From an uncultured Lachnospiraceae bacterium (GTDB lineage Bacteria; Bacillota; Clostridia; Lachnospirales; Lachnospiraceae), in assembly GCA_910586585.1 (NCBI GenBank), contig CAJUKA010000054.1:1-28634 (forward strand): 28,634 nt of DNA, read 5' to 3'. Below are positions 14,727-23,035 of the stretch, in pieces; the first letter of the stretch is position 1, and every line of letters begins with the position of its first letter. The notes under the pieces are model-generated. The model was not told where the DNA came from, searched no databases, and saw nothing but the letters and a program-made list of their open reading frames with translations. The position numbers and the translations under genes were made by a program.

Positions 14727-15317
14727 TTATACAAATCTGTTTGCAAGTTCGCCAAGCCCTGGATCATTTGTTCCTTGACCAACCGCATTAAATTTCCACT
14801 CGCCATTATGTCTGTATATCTCGCCAAAAATCATCGCTGTCATATTGGAATAATCATCTGACAGATTATATTTGCACATCTCCGTATTATTCCTTCCATC
14901 AACAAGACGAATAAATGCATTCTGAATCATTCCAAAATGCTGTTTTCTCTGATATGCCTGATAGATATTTACAACAATTACAATTCTGTCATACTCTGCC
15001 GGAATTGCTGCCAGATCAACAACAATCTGTTCATCGTCACCTTCGCCCGCACCTGTCAGATTATCTCCCATATGCTGGATAGTTCCTGTTTTGTGTCTTA
15101 AATTTCCAAAGTAAATCAAATCTTCATTGGAACAAAGCCTTCCGCCCCGAAGCAGGATTGCGGACGCGTCACAGTCAATTGGCTGCGGCTTAGGTGCAAA
15201 AAAGCCTCTCTTTGTCTGCGGCGCCTCATCCCAGCCCAAACCAACCACCACTTTTGACAATCCGGCATTATCTTTTGATAAGCTAACCTTTTGTCCTTTT
15301 TGTAAACTTACTGACAT
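14727..15317 (-). CDS. TerD family protein, diverged paralog
   Basis: A 196-residue TerD-domain protein, third of three in a row. It keeps the N-terminal SLQKGQKVSLSK, GLGWD, MGDNLTGAGEGDDEQI and HNGEWKFNAVGQG. In place of the usual DFDLDAAAF loop it has an insertion (QTKRGFFAPKPQPIDCDASA), so the first calcium-binding loop is altered (IDCDAS) while the second is intact. The C-terminus also differs (NDPGLGELANRFV). GGGAG lies 8 bases before the ATG. Only 17 bases separate it from the preceding terD gene. The divergence suggests a specialised partner for the two canonical copies. Confidence 0.92.
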   Translation of the reverse strand: MSVSLQKGQKVSLSKDNAGLSKVVVGLGWDEAPQTKRGFFAPKPQPIDCDASAILLRGGRLCSNEDLIYFGNLRHKTGTIQHMGDNLTGAGEGDDEQIVVDLAAIPAEYDRIVIVVNIYQAYQRKQHFGMIQNAFIRLVDGRNNTEMCKYNLSDDYSNMTAMIFGEIYRHNGEWKFNAVGQGTNDPGLGELANRFV

Positions 15318-15334
15318 TTTTGTTCTCCCTTCCT

Positions 15335-15916
15335 TTATTCAACATCCACGCCAAAATTTGCGCAAAGTGCCGCAAGTCCGCCCTGGAATCCGCTTCCAAT
15401 CGCATTGAACTTCCATTCACTGCCACTTTTATAAAGCTCTCCAAACACTGCTGCTGTCTCTATCGAAAAGTCCTCTCCAAGATCATAGCGAAGCATTTCT
15501 TCACCGTTTGACTCATTGTAAATTCTGATAAAGGCGTTGTTAATCTGACCAAAATTCTGCCGTCTCTGCTCAGGTTCATAAATGGTTACTGTAAATGCAA
15601 TCTTTGTAATATTTGCAGGAACCTTTGATAAGTCAACCCTTATCTGTTCATCATCGCCATCCCCTGCACCTGTCAGATTGTCACCCATATGCTGTACGCT
15701 TTGTGATGGATGGCAGAGATTTCCATAAAATACAAAATCGTCTGACTTAGACACTTTTCCTGCATCTGTCAGAAGAAAAGCCGCCGCATCAAGGTCAAAA
15801 TCTCCGCCTGTATCAAACGCATTCACATCCCAGCCAAGTCCTACCACTACATTCTTCAATCCTGGATTATCCTTTGTCAGACTCACTTTCTGTCCTTTTT
15901 GTAAACTAATCGGCAT
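15335..15916 (-). CDS. terD: TerD family protein, canonical
   Basis: A 193-residue cytoplasmic TerD protein. Both acidic calcium-binding blocks are intact (GGDFDLDAAAFLL and MGDNLTGAGDGDDEQIRVDL), together with RRQNFGQINNAFIRI, a DLGEDFSIETA block and WKFNAIGSGFQGGL. It is highly similar to the next upstream terD gene, so the pair arose by tandem duplication. TerD proteins belong to stress and tellurite-resistance loci; their exact molecular role is not settled. GGAGG lies 9 bases before the ATG. Confidence 0.95.
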   Translation of the reverse strand: MPISLQKGQKVSLTKDNPGLKNVVVGLGWDVNAFDTGGDFDLDAAAFLLTDAGKVSKSDDFVFYGNLCHPSQSVQHMGDNLTGAGDGDDEQIRVDLSKVPANITKIAFTVTIYEPEQRRQNFGQINNAFIRIYNESNGEEMLRYDLGEDFSIETAAVFGELYKSGSEWKFNAIGSGFQGGLAALCANFGVDVE

Positions 15917-15944
15917 ATTCCATATCCTCCATTTTTATGAAACA

Positions 15945-15973
15945 GGCTCACGGACCAAAAGACTCCGAGAGCC
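15945..15973 (-). promoter_or_regulatory. Strong hairpin between the first two terD genes
   Basis: Ten-base arms (15945-15954 and 15964-15973) with one mismatch and a 9-base loop. No U-run follows on the minus strand. It may stabilise or process the polycistronic mRNA, or partly attenuate it. Confidence 0.45.
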
Positions 15974-16001
15974 TATATTAACATATTCATTCTTTGTTGT
16001 C

Positions 16002-16583
16002 CTAAGCAACCTCTATTCCATAGTGTCCGCAAAGCGCCGCAAGCCCGCCTTGGAATCCGCTTCCAATCGCATTAAATTTCCACTCGCCGTTGTGTCTGTA
16101 CAGCTCACCGACAACAACTGCTGTCTCTATCGAAAAATCCTCTCCCAAATCATAGCGAATCAGTTCTGAATTATTGGATTCATCTACAATTCTGATGAAT
16201 GCGTTGGAAACCTGACCAAAATTCTGCCGCCTGACATCTGCATCATAGATTGTAACTGTAAATGCTACTTTTTCGACATTTGAAGGAATCTTTGTCAAAT
16301 CAATCTGAATCTGTTCATCGTCTCCTTCTCCTTCACCTGTCAGATTATCTCCCATGTGCTTTACAGCATCGCTTGGATGCGTCAGGTTTCCATAGAATAC
16401 AAATTCTTTCTCTGTTGGGCACTTTCCGTTTGATCCCAGCATAAATGCTGCTGCATCAAGATCGAAATCTGCCCCAGAATCAAAAGCATTGACATCCCAG
16501 CCAAGTCCTACCATAATATTTTTAAGACCCGGATTTCCTTTTGTCAGATCAACTTTCTGTCCCTTCGATAAATTAATTGGCAT
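16002..16583 (-). CDS. terD: TerD family protein, canonical
   Basis: A 193-residue TerD protein, the first of three in the operon. It shows PINLSKGQKVDLTK, GLGWDVNAFDSG, DFDLDAAAFML, MGDNLTGEGEGDDEQIQIDL, RRQNFGQVSNAFIRI and WKFNAIGSGFQGGL, so both calcium-binding regions look intact. No signal peptide or membrane segment is present. An AAAAGGAGGAAAA ribosome binding site is very strong and suggests high expression. It follows the telA gene by 47 bases, matching the association of terD, yceG and telA genes in Bacillus and its relatives. Confidence 0.95.
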   Translation of the reverse strand: MPINLSKGQKVDLTKGNPGLKNIMVGLGWDVNAFDSGADFDLDAAAFMLGSNGKCPTEKEFVFYGNLTHPSDAVKHMGDNLTGEGEGDDEQIQIDLTKIPSNVEKVAFTVTIYDADVRRQNFGQVSNAFIRIVDESNNSELIRYDLGEDFSIETAVVVGELYRHNGEWKFNAIGSGFQGGLAALCGHYGIEVA

Positions 16584-16630
16584 ATCTTTTTCCTCCTTTT
16601 ATATTCATATGTACTTTTTGAGTACATTGA

Positions 16631-17779
16631 TTAACGTTTTTGCGGCATATGATACATACTATTAAACTCTTGTTTAATTGTTTCAAGTCTTGCCTGATCT
16701 TCTATGCGCTTTTGTCTTGCATCATTTTGAATCTGCCTTGTTTCATTGATACCATCCACAATGGTTCTCCAGGTTGTCTCAAGTGTTTCAATTTTAATCG
16801 AGCTTCCCGCTGCCATCGCTGTTGTCAGCTTGGTCTGTTCTACAGTATTTCTGGCATTTTTAATCAACAGTTCATTTGTCTTTGCGTCAAGCGCACTCAT
16901 TGCGTCTGCCTGTACCTTCTGGCGCTTGAGCATAATTGCCTGAGCCAATGCCTGTTTGAATACTGGAAGTGTGATGATAAATGCGGAATTTATTTTTCTG
17001 ACAAGGTTCATATTGCTAAATTCCATTGCCTTAATCATAGGAATCGACTGCATCGCAACACTTTCCGCTGTGCGCAAGTCCTGCGTGCGCTGCTCCAACA
17101 TCATCAATGCCTGATTTAGGCTTGTTATCTCAAATTGAATCGTCGTGTCTCCTGTAGACTGCATATCGGCCTCTCTCTGCGCGATATATGTCTCTAGTTC
17201 TCTGCATCCCTGCTCCCCTGCAAGAATGTATTTGACAAGCTCATGATAATAATTCACATTGGCGTCAAACATTGTATTGAGATTGCGGTTTGACTGCTTT
17301 ATCTCCGACTCATATTTTTTGAGCTCCACATAAATTTTGTCAACCTCATCTCCCATGGTATGGTATTTCTCCAAAATTTTCTCAAGCTGTTTTCGCATAT
17401 TTCCAAAAAGTTTCCCAAACAGCGAAGGATTTTCCTTAATCTCATCGATATCAAATTTATCCATAATTCTAGCAAGCGCATTGAGCAGCTCGCTGGAATC
17501 ATCAAGCTGTGACATATTCATATTATTCAAAACCACATCAGATGCTTTTGAAATCTCCTCAGCCACTTCTGAACCAAAGGATACAATTGTCTCAAGATTG
17601 TTGATTTCAATAGTGCTTACAATATCGTCAACCTCCTGAGAACCCACCAATGCCGCATTCATCTGCTGTCTGTCTTCTACAATATCATACTTCTCGACAA
17701 CCTCGATTTCATTTTTGGTATTCGCAGTATTGGTCATCACTGTCGACTGCACTGCTGTTTTGCTAAAATCAAGTCCCAT
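16631..17779 (-). CDS. telA: TelA/YceH family protein (toxic anion resistance)
   Basis: A 382-residue, almost entirely alpha-helical protein of the TelA family (toxic anion resistance). It has a short disordered N-terminus (1-45), then long coiled-coil-like helices (about 85-380) including LFGKLFGNMRKQLEKILEKY and the conserved FIITLPVFKQALAQAIMLKR block. The Bacillus counterpart YceH is encoded directly after YceG, as here. The family has been tied to tellurite and stress tolerance, but the molecular activity is unknown. AGAGGT lies 7 bases before the ATG. It follows yceG after about 90 bases that hold two small hairpins. Confidence 0.92.
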   Translation of the reverse strand: MGLDFSKTAVQSTVMTNTANTKNEIEVVEKYDIVEDRQQMNAALVGSQEVDDIVSTIEINNLETIVSFGSEVAEEISKASDVVLNNMNMSQLDDSSELLNALARIMDKFDIDEIKENPSLFGKLFGNMRKQLEKILEKYHTMGDEVDKIYVELKKYESEIKQSNRNLNTMFDANVNYYHELVKYILAGEQGCRELETYIAQREADMQSTGDTTIQFEITSLNQALMMLEQRTQDLRTAESVAMQSIPMIKAMEFSNMNLVRKINSAFIITLPVFKQALAQAIMLKRQKVQADAMSALDAKTNELLIKNARNTVEQTKLTTAMAAGSSIKIETLETTWRTIVDGINETRQIQNDARQKRIEDQARLETIKQEFNSMYHMPQKR

Positions 17780-17818
17780 AATTTACCTCTTTTCTGCGCT
17801 GCTTACTTTGTATAATAA

Positions 17819-17876
17819 GTTTGTGGCAAGCGGCGCGCAGACACAAACCCGCGATTGAAACTTTTGAATTTCAATC
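17819..17876 (-). repeat. Paired hairpins across the yceG stop and telA leader
   Basis: GATTGAAA (17853-17860) with TTTCAATC (17869-17876) spans the yceG stop codon (17871-17873). A second stem pairs 17819-17825 with 17842-17848. The first shares the GATTGAAA core with the repeats at 4665 and 14656, and may be a decayed copy. No U-run follows, so a terminator is not supported. Confidence 0.45.
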
Positions 17877-20147
17877 TTTCCCCCTTCTAAAAATTCTGTC
17901 ACACCATGAAGGCCGTGTATTGGACGAAACAAGCGCCATATTGGGAACCTGCAAATCATATACATAATCGCCTATCTGATGTTCTTCCATTAACTTTCTA
18001 TTAAAATACCGCTCAATATTCTGATAGCCAGTCGGTACAAAAAACAAGATGTCAAATCCTACAAGATTCAAAAATGCTGTCAATATAGAATCCTCCAGAG
18101 AAATCATCTTTTCGCCAGTATTAAAATAAATTAATTTTGGATTCTTTTTGGTAAAATCAAATTTTTGTATCAGTCTGACAATTTCCTTGGGCATATTTAA
18201 TATCGATGCAATCACAGTATACTCTGTGCCATTCTCAAACGTTCCCCTGATTAGCTTTCTATCTATCAAAAGCTGTAATTTATCAAGAATATGTTCCTGT
18301 ATTTCCTCTCTTAGAAAGCTATATGGATACTCTGGGTACTCCCGAATCTTTTTTCTCTGCAAGCGCCCGTTTTTGAAAAAAGCAGCCGAGGCGGACTTCA
18401 TTGGATTGGGTACTGTGGAATCAATATATGGGACATTTTTTACCACAACGGTATCTTCGGTAATCAGTTCTTTGACATACCCCCAATACTTCGGAACCAT
18501 TCGGTCTTTCACACCGCAAATCTTGGCAAAAATAACTGGAAGCGTCACAATATTATTCTCTGTACTAAAGTTTGGCCGATATTTCAAATCCTCCTTCCAC
18601 AGAATTTGTATTTCCTCAAACATTGTCTGCAATGTTATAGCATCTGCCTTCGCATACTGCTGATTCCGATAAATCCCTGTATCCTGATACATCAAAGAAT
18701 CAAGCTCGCGCTCTGCATGATATGCCGCAGTTCCCATCTGCACATCTGTATTCTGCTGCGGAAACGGAAACAAGGGCAGTGATTCTGCAAAATTTATCTC
18801 ATATAAAAGAGTGTCCTCAAGACAGCACTTTGTATTCAAATTTGGATTCAAAACCAGCACATCTGTCGGAATTCTCGCCAGAATCTTCAAAAACAGTGCT
18901 TCATTTTCATTTTGACAGGGACCCATATGGATAAAACATCCAATATCCGGCGTCTTCCAGTCCGAAAACAGCTCCTTTTGATACCGTTTGAGCCAACAAA
19001 CCATATAAACTGCTTTGTTTGTCAGCTTATTGAGGTTCTTGTCAGGAAGCTTTGCCTCCAAAAGCATCACATCTAAAAATGCTTTTATCATCAGCCGCTG
19101 TAATTCCACATTGGAGGAATACTGGATATTCGACGATAAATCCATAAGCATCTCGTCTTGCCTTGTGTAATTTCTGCGCCTTATTGCCGCAATTTCTTCC
19201 ATGTCAGGCGGCGATATACCGTTATCTACAACCACTACATGACGGTTGTTATTTTTTAATTCCATCTGAAATTGGTACAACTCATTCGCATAGGAAGTCT
19301 TGTCTTCTACGCCGTTTATCCTGCAAAAACAATTATAAAACAGATTGGAGTCTGTTCCCCTTGCTGTGATACTTTTTTTGAAATCAGAAAGCCCTTTCCC
19401 TTCAATCCATGCGTTGGTGCAATTGATTGTCTGCGGTTTCGTACCATAAAGCCTTTCATTATTAATCGTATTTTGTATCTGTGTCCGAATCCACTTGAGA
19501 TTAAAATCTGGTGGAAATTCTTTCATGCCTGGCAAAACCAGATTGTCTGACTTGCTGTTATCTTTATCCAGGCTTAAATACTTCGCATCTCCATGATACT
19601 GCAAAAGCACCACATCACATCCCGCTTTGGAAAGTACTGTGATAAGAAGAAGTTCATAGCTGCTAATCTCGCCCTCATATAATATTTTCGGAATATTATT
19701 TTCTCCCAGCACATTCACAATCCGCTCAAATTTATAATATAACCAGCACATGAACTTTATATATGCGTTTTTGAGCATGTTTTCATTCTTACCAGCTTTT
19801 CGCAGCGTATCAAGCGTCTCATAAATAGATCGCGCCACATTTCCTCTTTGGTAATCATTCATTCTCGGAAGCCATTTTTTGAGACTCTGCGACAAAAATT
19901 CCAGGTTCATCTGAAAGTCCATCCCCATGATTTCCTGATAATACGCCAGATTTTTTTCATCCGGATTTGGAATTTTCCCTTCAATGATAACACCTGTTTT
20001 TCGCGCTGCTTCATAATACTTTTGTATAAATTGACCGATTTCGTCTGTATAGCCGTTTATCCGATAAAAATATACTCCTTTATCGGGTCTGCTGTTTTTT
20101 TCTACAAAAAAATCATCTAAATGCTTTATTTGTTTATGCGTAAACAT
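17871..20147 (-). CDS. yceG: YceG family protein with apparent internal duplication
   Basis: A 758-residue cytoplasmic protein that I assign to the YceG family ('putative component of biosynthetic module') by sequence style and by its place directly before telA and terD genes. The Bacillus YceG is about 540 residues, so this one is long. Residues about 24-220 (VYFYRINGYTDEI to FPPDFNLKWI) form one module, containing the ELLLITVLSKAGCDVVLLQY stretch followed by SDNLVLPG. A similar segment recurs near 681-735 (EDSILTAFLNLVGFDILFFV), pointing to an internal duplication. No known catalytic motif was recognised; function unknown. GAGGGA lies about 6 bases before the ATG. A good promoter is found at 20271-20299, so yceG probably heads the transcript running to the HAD gene. 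Confidence 0.82.
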   Translation of the reverse strand: MFTHKQIKHLDDFFVEKNSRPDKGVYFYRINGYTDEIGQFIQKYYEAARKTGVIIEGKIPNPDEKNLAYYQEIMGMDFQMNLEFLSQSLKKWLPRMNDYQRGNVARSIYETLDTLRKAGKNENMLKNAYIKFMCWLYYKFERIVNVLGENNIPKILYEGEISSYELLLITVLSKAGCDVVLLQYHGDAKYLSLDKDNSKSDNLVLPGMKEFPPDFNLKWIRTQIQNTINNERLYGTKPQTINCTNAWIEGKGLSDFKKSITARGTDSNLFYNCFCRINGVEDKTSYANELYQFQMELKNNNRHVVVVDNGISPPDMEEIAAIRRRNYTRQDEMLMDLSSNIQYSSNVELQRLMIKAFLDVMLLEAKLPDKNLNKLTNKAVYMVCWLKRYQKELFSDWKTPDIGCFIHMGPCQNENEALFLKILARIPTDVLVLNPNLNTKCCLEDTLLYEINFAESLPLFPFPQQNTDVQMGTAAYHAERELDSLMYQDTGIYRNQQYAKADAITLQTMFEEIQILWKEDLKYRPNFSTENNIVTLPVIFAKICGVKDRMVPKYWGYVKELITEDTVVVKNVPYIDSTVPNPMKSASAAFFKNGRLQRKKIREYPEYPYSFLREEIQEHILDKLQLLIDRKLIRGTFENGTEYTVIASILNMPKEIVRLIQKFDFTKKNPKLIYFNTGEKMISLEDSILTAFLNLVGFDILFFVPTGYQNIERYFNRKLMEEHQIGDYVYDLQVPNMALVSSNTRPSWCDRIFRRGKD

Positions 20148-20270
20148 CTTATTCCCTCAATAACCGTTTCGTAACACGTATTATTTTTTGATTGTATCCA
20201 TTCCATTCATAAGCTGTCGTTTTTATTGTATTTTGCATGGCTGAACTATTATCACAGAATAATTCAAGTT

Positions 20271-20299
20271 ATTATAGCACATCAACAATTGTTATTCAA
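20271..20299 (-). promoter_or_regulatory. Sigma-A promoter of the yceG-telA-terD operon
   Basis: On the minus strand TTGAAT (20294-20299), a 17-base spacer and a perfect TATAAT (20271-20276). The leader is about 117 bases. A tandem 11-base A/T-rich repeat lies at 20323-20351, upstream of the -35. Confidence 0.75.
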
Positions 20300-20380
20300 C
20301 AGAGGCAGAACGTATTTTCCGTTTTTAATCTACTTTTAATCTACTTTTAATAATCATTCATACTTATAGGTAATGATTTC

Positions 20381-21877
20381 TCATAAAAATCCTTGAATAA
20401 ATGGTCGAATAACTTCGTAACCAACCGCCAGATTAATATTCTGTCCATCATCAAAACCAGCCGTGGTCATTCCAATCACTTCTCCAAAAAGATTCAAGAC
20501 TGCGCCGCCAGAACTTCCATCTGATATTGGTGCTGTAAATTGTATCATATCAGCACAAACTGGTGATACATGGTTTCTCATATGTACATTTTCAAATTTG
20601 CGAAACCCGGATATAATCCCGTCTGACACAGAATTAAACAAGCCTAATGGACTACCAATTGCTACTACCTTCTGCCCTCTGACAAGCTTTTGTTTTCCCT
20701 GATAAATGGGAAGCGGATTGAGCATTCTATCTATTCTGATGAGTGCAAGATCATGCACATAATCATATTTTATCATTTCTCTTGTCTGGTAAATCGTTGC
20801 ATCATTCTCAATTCTAACAGAGTAGCAGTTTCCATGACAAGCAACATGATAGTTCGTGAGAATATATCCCTTTTTTCCAACCATAATCCCTGAACCAAAG
20901 CCCATTGGCTCTCCTGTATTATCATGTACATTTATCATCACCACAGAAGAAGCCAAAAGCGCCAATTGCTCAAAACTTTTTTCAGTTCTTGCAGGATTCT
21001 GTATGGGTTGCTGCAATTGTGATGTCAAAACAGGCGCTGGCTCTTCCTGTGTCTGCTTTCTTTGTGGTCTTTTGGGTATCACAACTCTGATCTTTGATTC
21101 ATTCAGCGCTTTATCAAAAACATTTGTGTTCATCCCTTCGCCCATTGATGAATGCGATGGATTCTCTTCATATATCCGCGAAAAATCAGGGATAGAAACA
21201 TCGCCATAGCCGCCAAGCACCAGCTCTGAGGAAAGTTCTTTTAAGTCTGAACTCAGCGCAATATCTGCTTTGTTTTGAAACAGAATAACATCTGCCCCCA
21301 CAAGCGTAAACAGATAATAAAATAAATACTCTTGTTCTTTTATCACATTATGGACTGCCAATTTGATGTTGGCGTTTTCATCCCACACTCTTTGAGTACT
21401 TTCTGCCAAAAACTCCTTCATCATAGCATCAAACCAATGCATAAGCTTTACGACAAAATTCCTCTCAATGGTTTCTGATATTCCAGGTTTTATCCGTCTG
21501 TATTTTTCAACGGTTTGATAAAGTGCCCTTCCAAGAATTTGCGGCAGCCCAAATCCTTTGGTCTTTGTTTCTATACTGCTGCGATTATTTCTTTGCCATT
21601 TGCGATAGCAGTCAGCATAATAATCTGCCTCCTCCACAGTGTGCATTCCTGGAAGTGTTTTTATTCTTTGATAGAACAATCTTCCTTCCTGCATACTTTG
21701 AAGCATGGTACGGTCAAGTTTTAAAATTTCTTCCTGATATCCTGCACCCATGCCCAGCACTCTCACAAAATATACAGATTTGCAATTTTGATGGACACTG
21801 CCTCTGATATTCCCAAATGCTTCGATGGAATTGATACGCATACCATTATGCATATATGTAATAATTTGATGTTCCAT
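20381..21877 (-). CDS. Trypsin/HtrA-like serine protease fused to a YceG-like N-terminal module
   Basis: A 498-residue two-domain protein. Residues about 300-498 are a trypsin-like protease of the HtrA type with a complete triad: His344 in LTNYHV, Asp376 in HDLALI and Ser456 in GSSGGAV. No PDZ domain follows. Residues about 30-235 resemble the first module of YceG: both have a VYF.R start, a helix-rich middle, a hydrophobic stretch (FTLVGADVILFQ here, LSKAGCDVVLLQ in YceG), then S-x-LVL-x-G and PDF. A Gln/Pro-rich linker (about 268-300) joins the two. There is no signal peptide or membrane anchor, so it should be cytoplasmic, unlike most HtrA proteases. AGAGGGA lies 6 bases before the ATG. 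It has its own promoter and lies immediately upstream of yceG on the same strand. The protease call is firm; the YceG homology is read by eye. Confidence 0.88.
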   Translation of the reverse strand: MEHQIITYMHNGMRINSIEAFGNIRGSVHQNCKSVYFVRVLGMGAGYQEEILKLDRTMLQSMQEGRLFYQRIKTLPGMHTVEEADYYADCYRKWQRNNRSSIETKTKGFGLPQILGRALYQTVEKYRRIKPGISETIERNFVVKLMHWFDAMMKEFLAESTQRVWDENANIKLAVHNVIKEQEYLFYYLFTLVGADVILFQNKADIALSSDLKELSSELVLGGYGDVSIPDFSRIYEENPSHSSMGEGMNTNVFDKALNESKIRVVIPKRPQRKQTQEEPAPVLTSQLQQPIQNPARTEKSFEQLALLASSVVMINVHDNTGEPMGFGSGIMVGKKGYILTNYHVACHGNCYSVRIENDATIYQTREMIKYDYVHDLALIRIDRMLNPLPIYQGKQKLVRGQKVVAIGSPLGLFNSVSDGIISGFRKFENVHMRNHVSPVCADMIQFTAPISDGSSGGAVLNLFGEVIGMTTAGFDDGQNINLAVGYEVIRPFIQGFL

Positions 21878-21936
21878 TTCATTCCCTCTACATTATAAAC
21901 AAGTGCTTATTTTTTCAGCCACTTTCTTATGAACAA

Positions 21937-21965
21937 ATTTTACCACAATACTGTTTGATTTGCAA
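21937..21965 (-). promoter_or_regulatory. Promoter of the protease gene
   Basis: On the minus strand TTGCAA (21960-21965), 17 bases, TAAAAT (21937-21942). The leader is about 50 bases. Confidence 0.6.
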
Positions 21966-22068
21966 ATTTTTGTGACTTTTTCCTATGGTTTCACCAGATG
22001 TTTGACAGTTGGATAAAAGTAAAATTATTAGAATCCCCATAGCAGTTGTAATATCTACCGTTTATCGC

Positions 22069-22096
22069 TTGAAAAAGCAATGGATTTTGATATAAT
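22069..22096 (+). promoter_or_regulatory. Promoter of the + strand dehydrogenase gene
   Basis: TTGAAA (22069-22074), 16 bases, a perfect TATAAT (22091-22096). The leader is about 90 bases, with no structure I can name. Confidence 0.7.
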
Positions 22097-22192
22097 AGAA
22101 TCATGATGTCTTCTGGGAGTTTCTTTGTGCCTGTTATTGCTAGATCAGGTGCAGGAGAGTTCCGAGCATACATCAAAAAACAGGAGGTTAAT

Positions 22193-22957
22193 ATGGGACG
22201 ATTAGATGGAAAAGTAGCCGTTATCACTGGCGGCAATTCGGGAATTGGCGCTTGTGCCGCCCACCTTTTTGCAAAAGAGGGTGCAAAAGTTGTTATTTCT
22301 GCCAGAAGAGTAGAACAGCTTGAAGCAGTCGCCGCAAAAATTAAGGAAGCTGGCGGAGAAGCGCTTGCAGTACCTTGTGATATTTCCAACAAAGAACAAT
22401 GCAAGGACGTTATTGCAAAGACAGTGGAGACATTTGGCACCATTGACATTTTGGTAAACAATGCCGGCGTTGTAGACAGCGGTATCGAGTCCATTGAAAA
22501 GGTGACCGACGAAACGATTGACACATTAATTGATATCAACACAAAAGGAACCCTTTTTATAACAAGAGAAGCCGCAAAGATTATGGTTGAGAAAAAGGCA
22601 GGATCGATTGTAAATGTTTCGAGTGTCGCAGGTTATACTGGCGGCGGCGGTGTTGCATATGTTGCAAGCAAAGCGGCTGTTATCGGCATGACCAAAAATA
22701 TTGCGATGCGATGCGCAAATGTGAATGTACGATGCAATGCACTATGCCCTGGAAGTGTTGTAACTCCAATGACTATGGGCATGAAAAAGGAAAACTTAGA
22801 TCCAGACATGATGGGTGCCATGGCTAAACATGCTGATTTATCTTTGCCAGTCTGTATGCCGGAAGAAGTTGCAAATGCCATTCTATTTCTCGCAGGCGAC
22901 GAATCCTCTGCTATTACTGGTCAGATTATTGTCATTGACCATGGTGCTGATTTATAA
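22193..22957 (+). CDS. Short-chain dehydrogenase/reductase
   Basis: A 254-residue classical SDR. It has TGGNSGIG (12-19) for NAD(P) binding, CDIS (62-65), NNAG (89-92), the catalytic Ser in NVSS (143/144), YVASK (Tyr156, Lys160) and a C-terminal ITGQIIVIDHG. The GGNSGIG and SARR pattern fits many FabG-like and sugar or steroid dehydrogenases. Substrate cannot be read from sequence, and the neighbours give no pathway. The frame is open from 22103, but the ATG at 22193 has AGGAGG 5 bases upstream and starts the Rossmann fold directly (MGRLDGKVAVITGG). It is transcribed alone from a good promoter and ends at a hairpin terminator. Confidence 0.92.
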   Translation: MGRLDGKVAVITGGNSGIGACAAHLFAKEGAKVVISARRVEQLEAVAAKIKEAGGEALAVPCDISNKEQCKDVIAKTVETFGTIDILVNNAGVVDSGIESIEKVTDETIDTLIDINTKGTLFITREAAKIMVEKKAGSIVNVSSVAGYTGGGGVAYVASKAAVIGMTKNIAMRCANVNVRCNALCPGSVVTPMTMGMKKENLDPDMMGAMAKHADLSLPVCMPEEVANAILFLAGDESSAITGQIIVIDHGADL

Positions 22958-22980
22958 CATCATAAATACCTTAAACACAA

Positions 22981-23021
22981 AAGAGGTAAGATTTATCATT
23001 CGCTGAAAAATCTTGCCTCTT
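22981..23021 (+). terminator. Bidirectional terminator between the dehydrogenase and CarD-like genes
   Basis: Fourteen-base arms (22981-22994 and 23008-23021) with one G-T position (AAGAGGTAAGATTT type) and a 13-base loop are followed by GTTTTC. The opposite side also offers a T-rich tail for the convergent gene ending at 23036. Confidence 0.75.
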
Positions 23022-23035
23022 GTTTTCTAAATACC

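Noticed and set aside
17853..17876. Hairpin at the yceG stop as an intrinsic terminator
   Set aside because: It has an A/T-rich 8-base stem with no following U-run, and the operon context argues for read-through to telA.
20323..20351. Tandem 11-base A/T-rich repeat as an origin or iteron array
   Set aside because: Only about two and a half copies, simple sequence, and no replication gene nearby.
21991..22542. A 183-codon minus-strand frame opposite the dehydrogenase gene
   Set aside because: Ser/Thr/Pro/Ala-rich antisense shadow over the conserved Rossmann-fold sequence.
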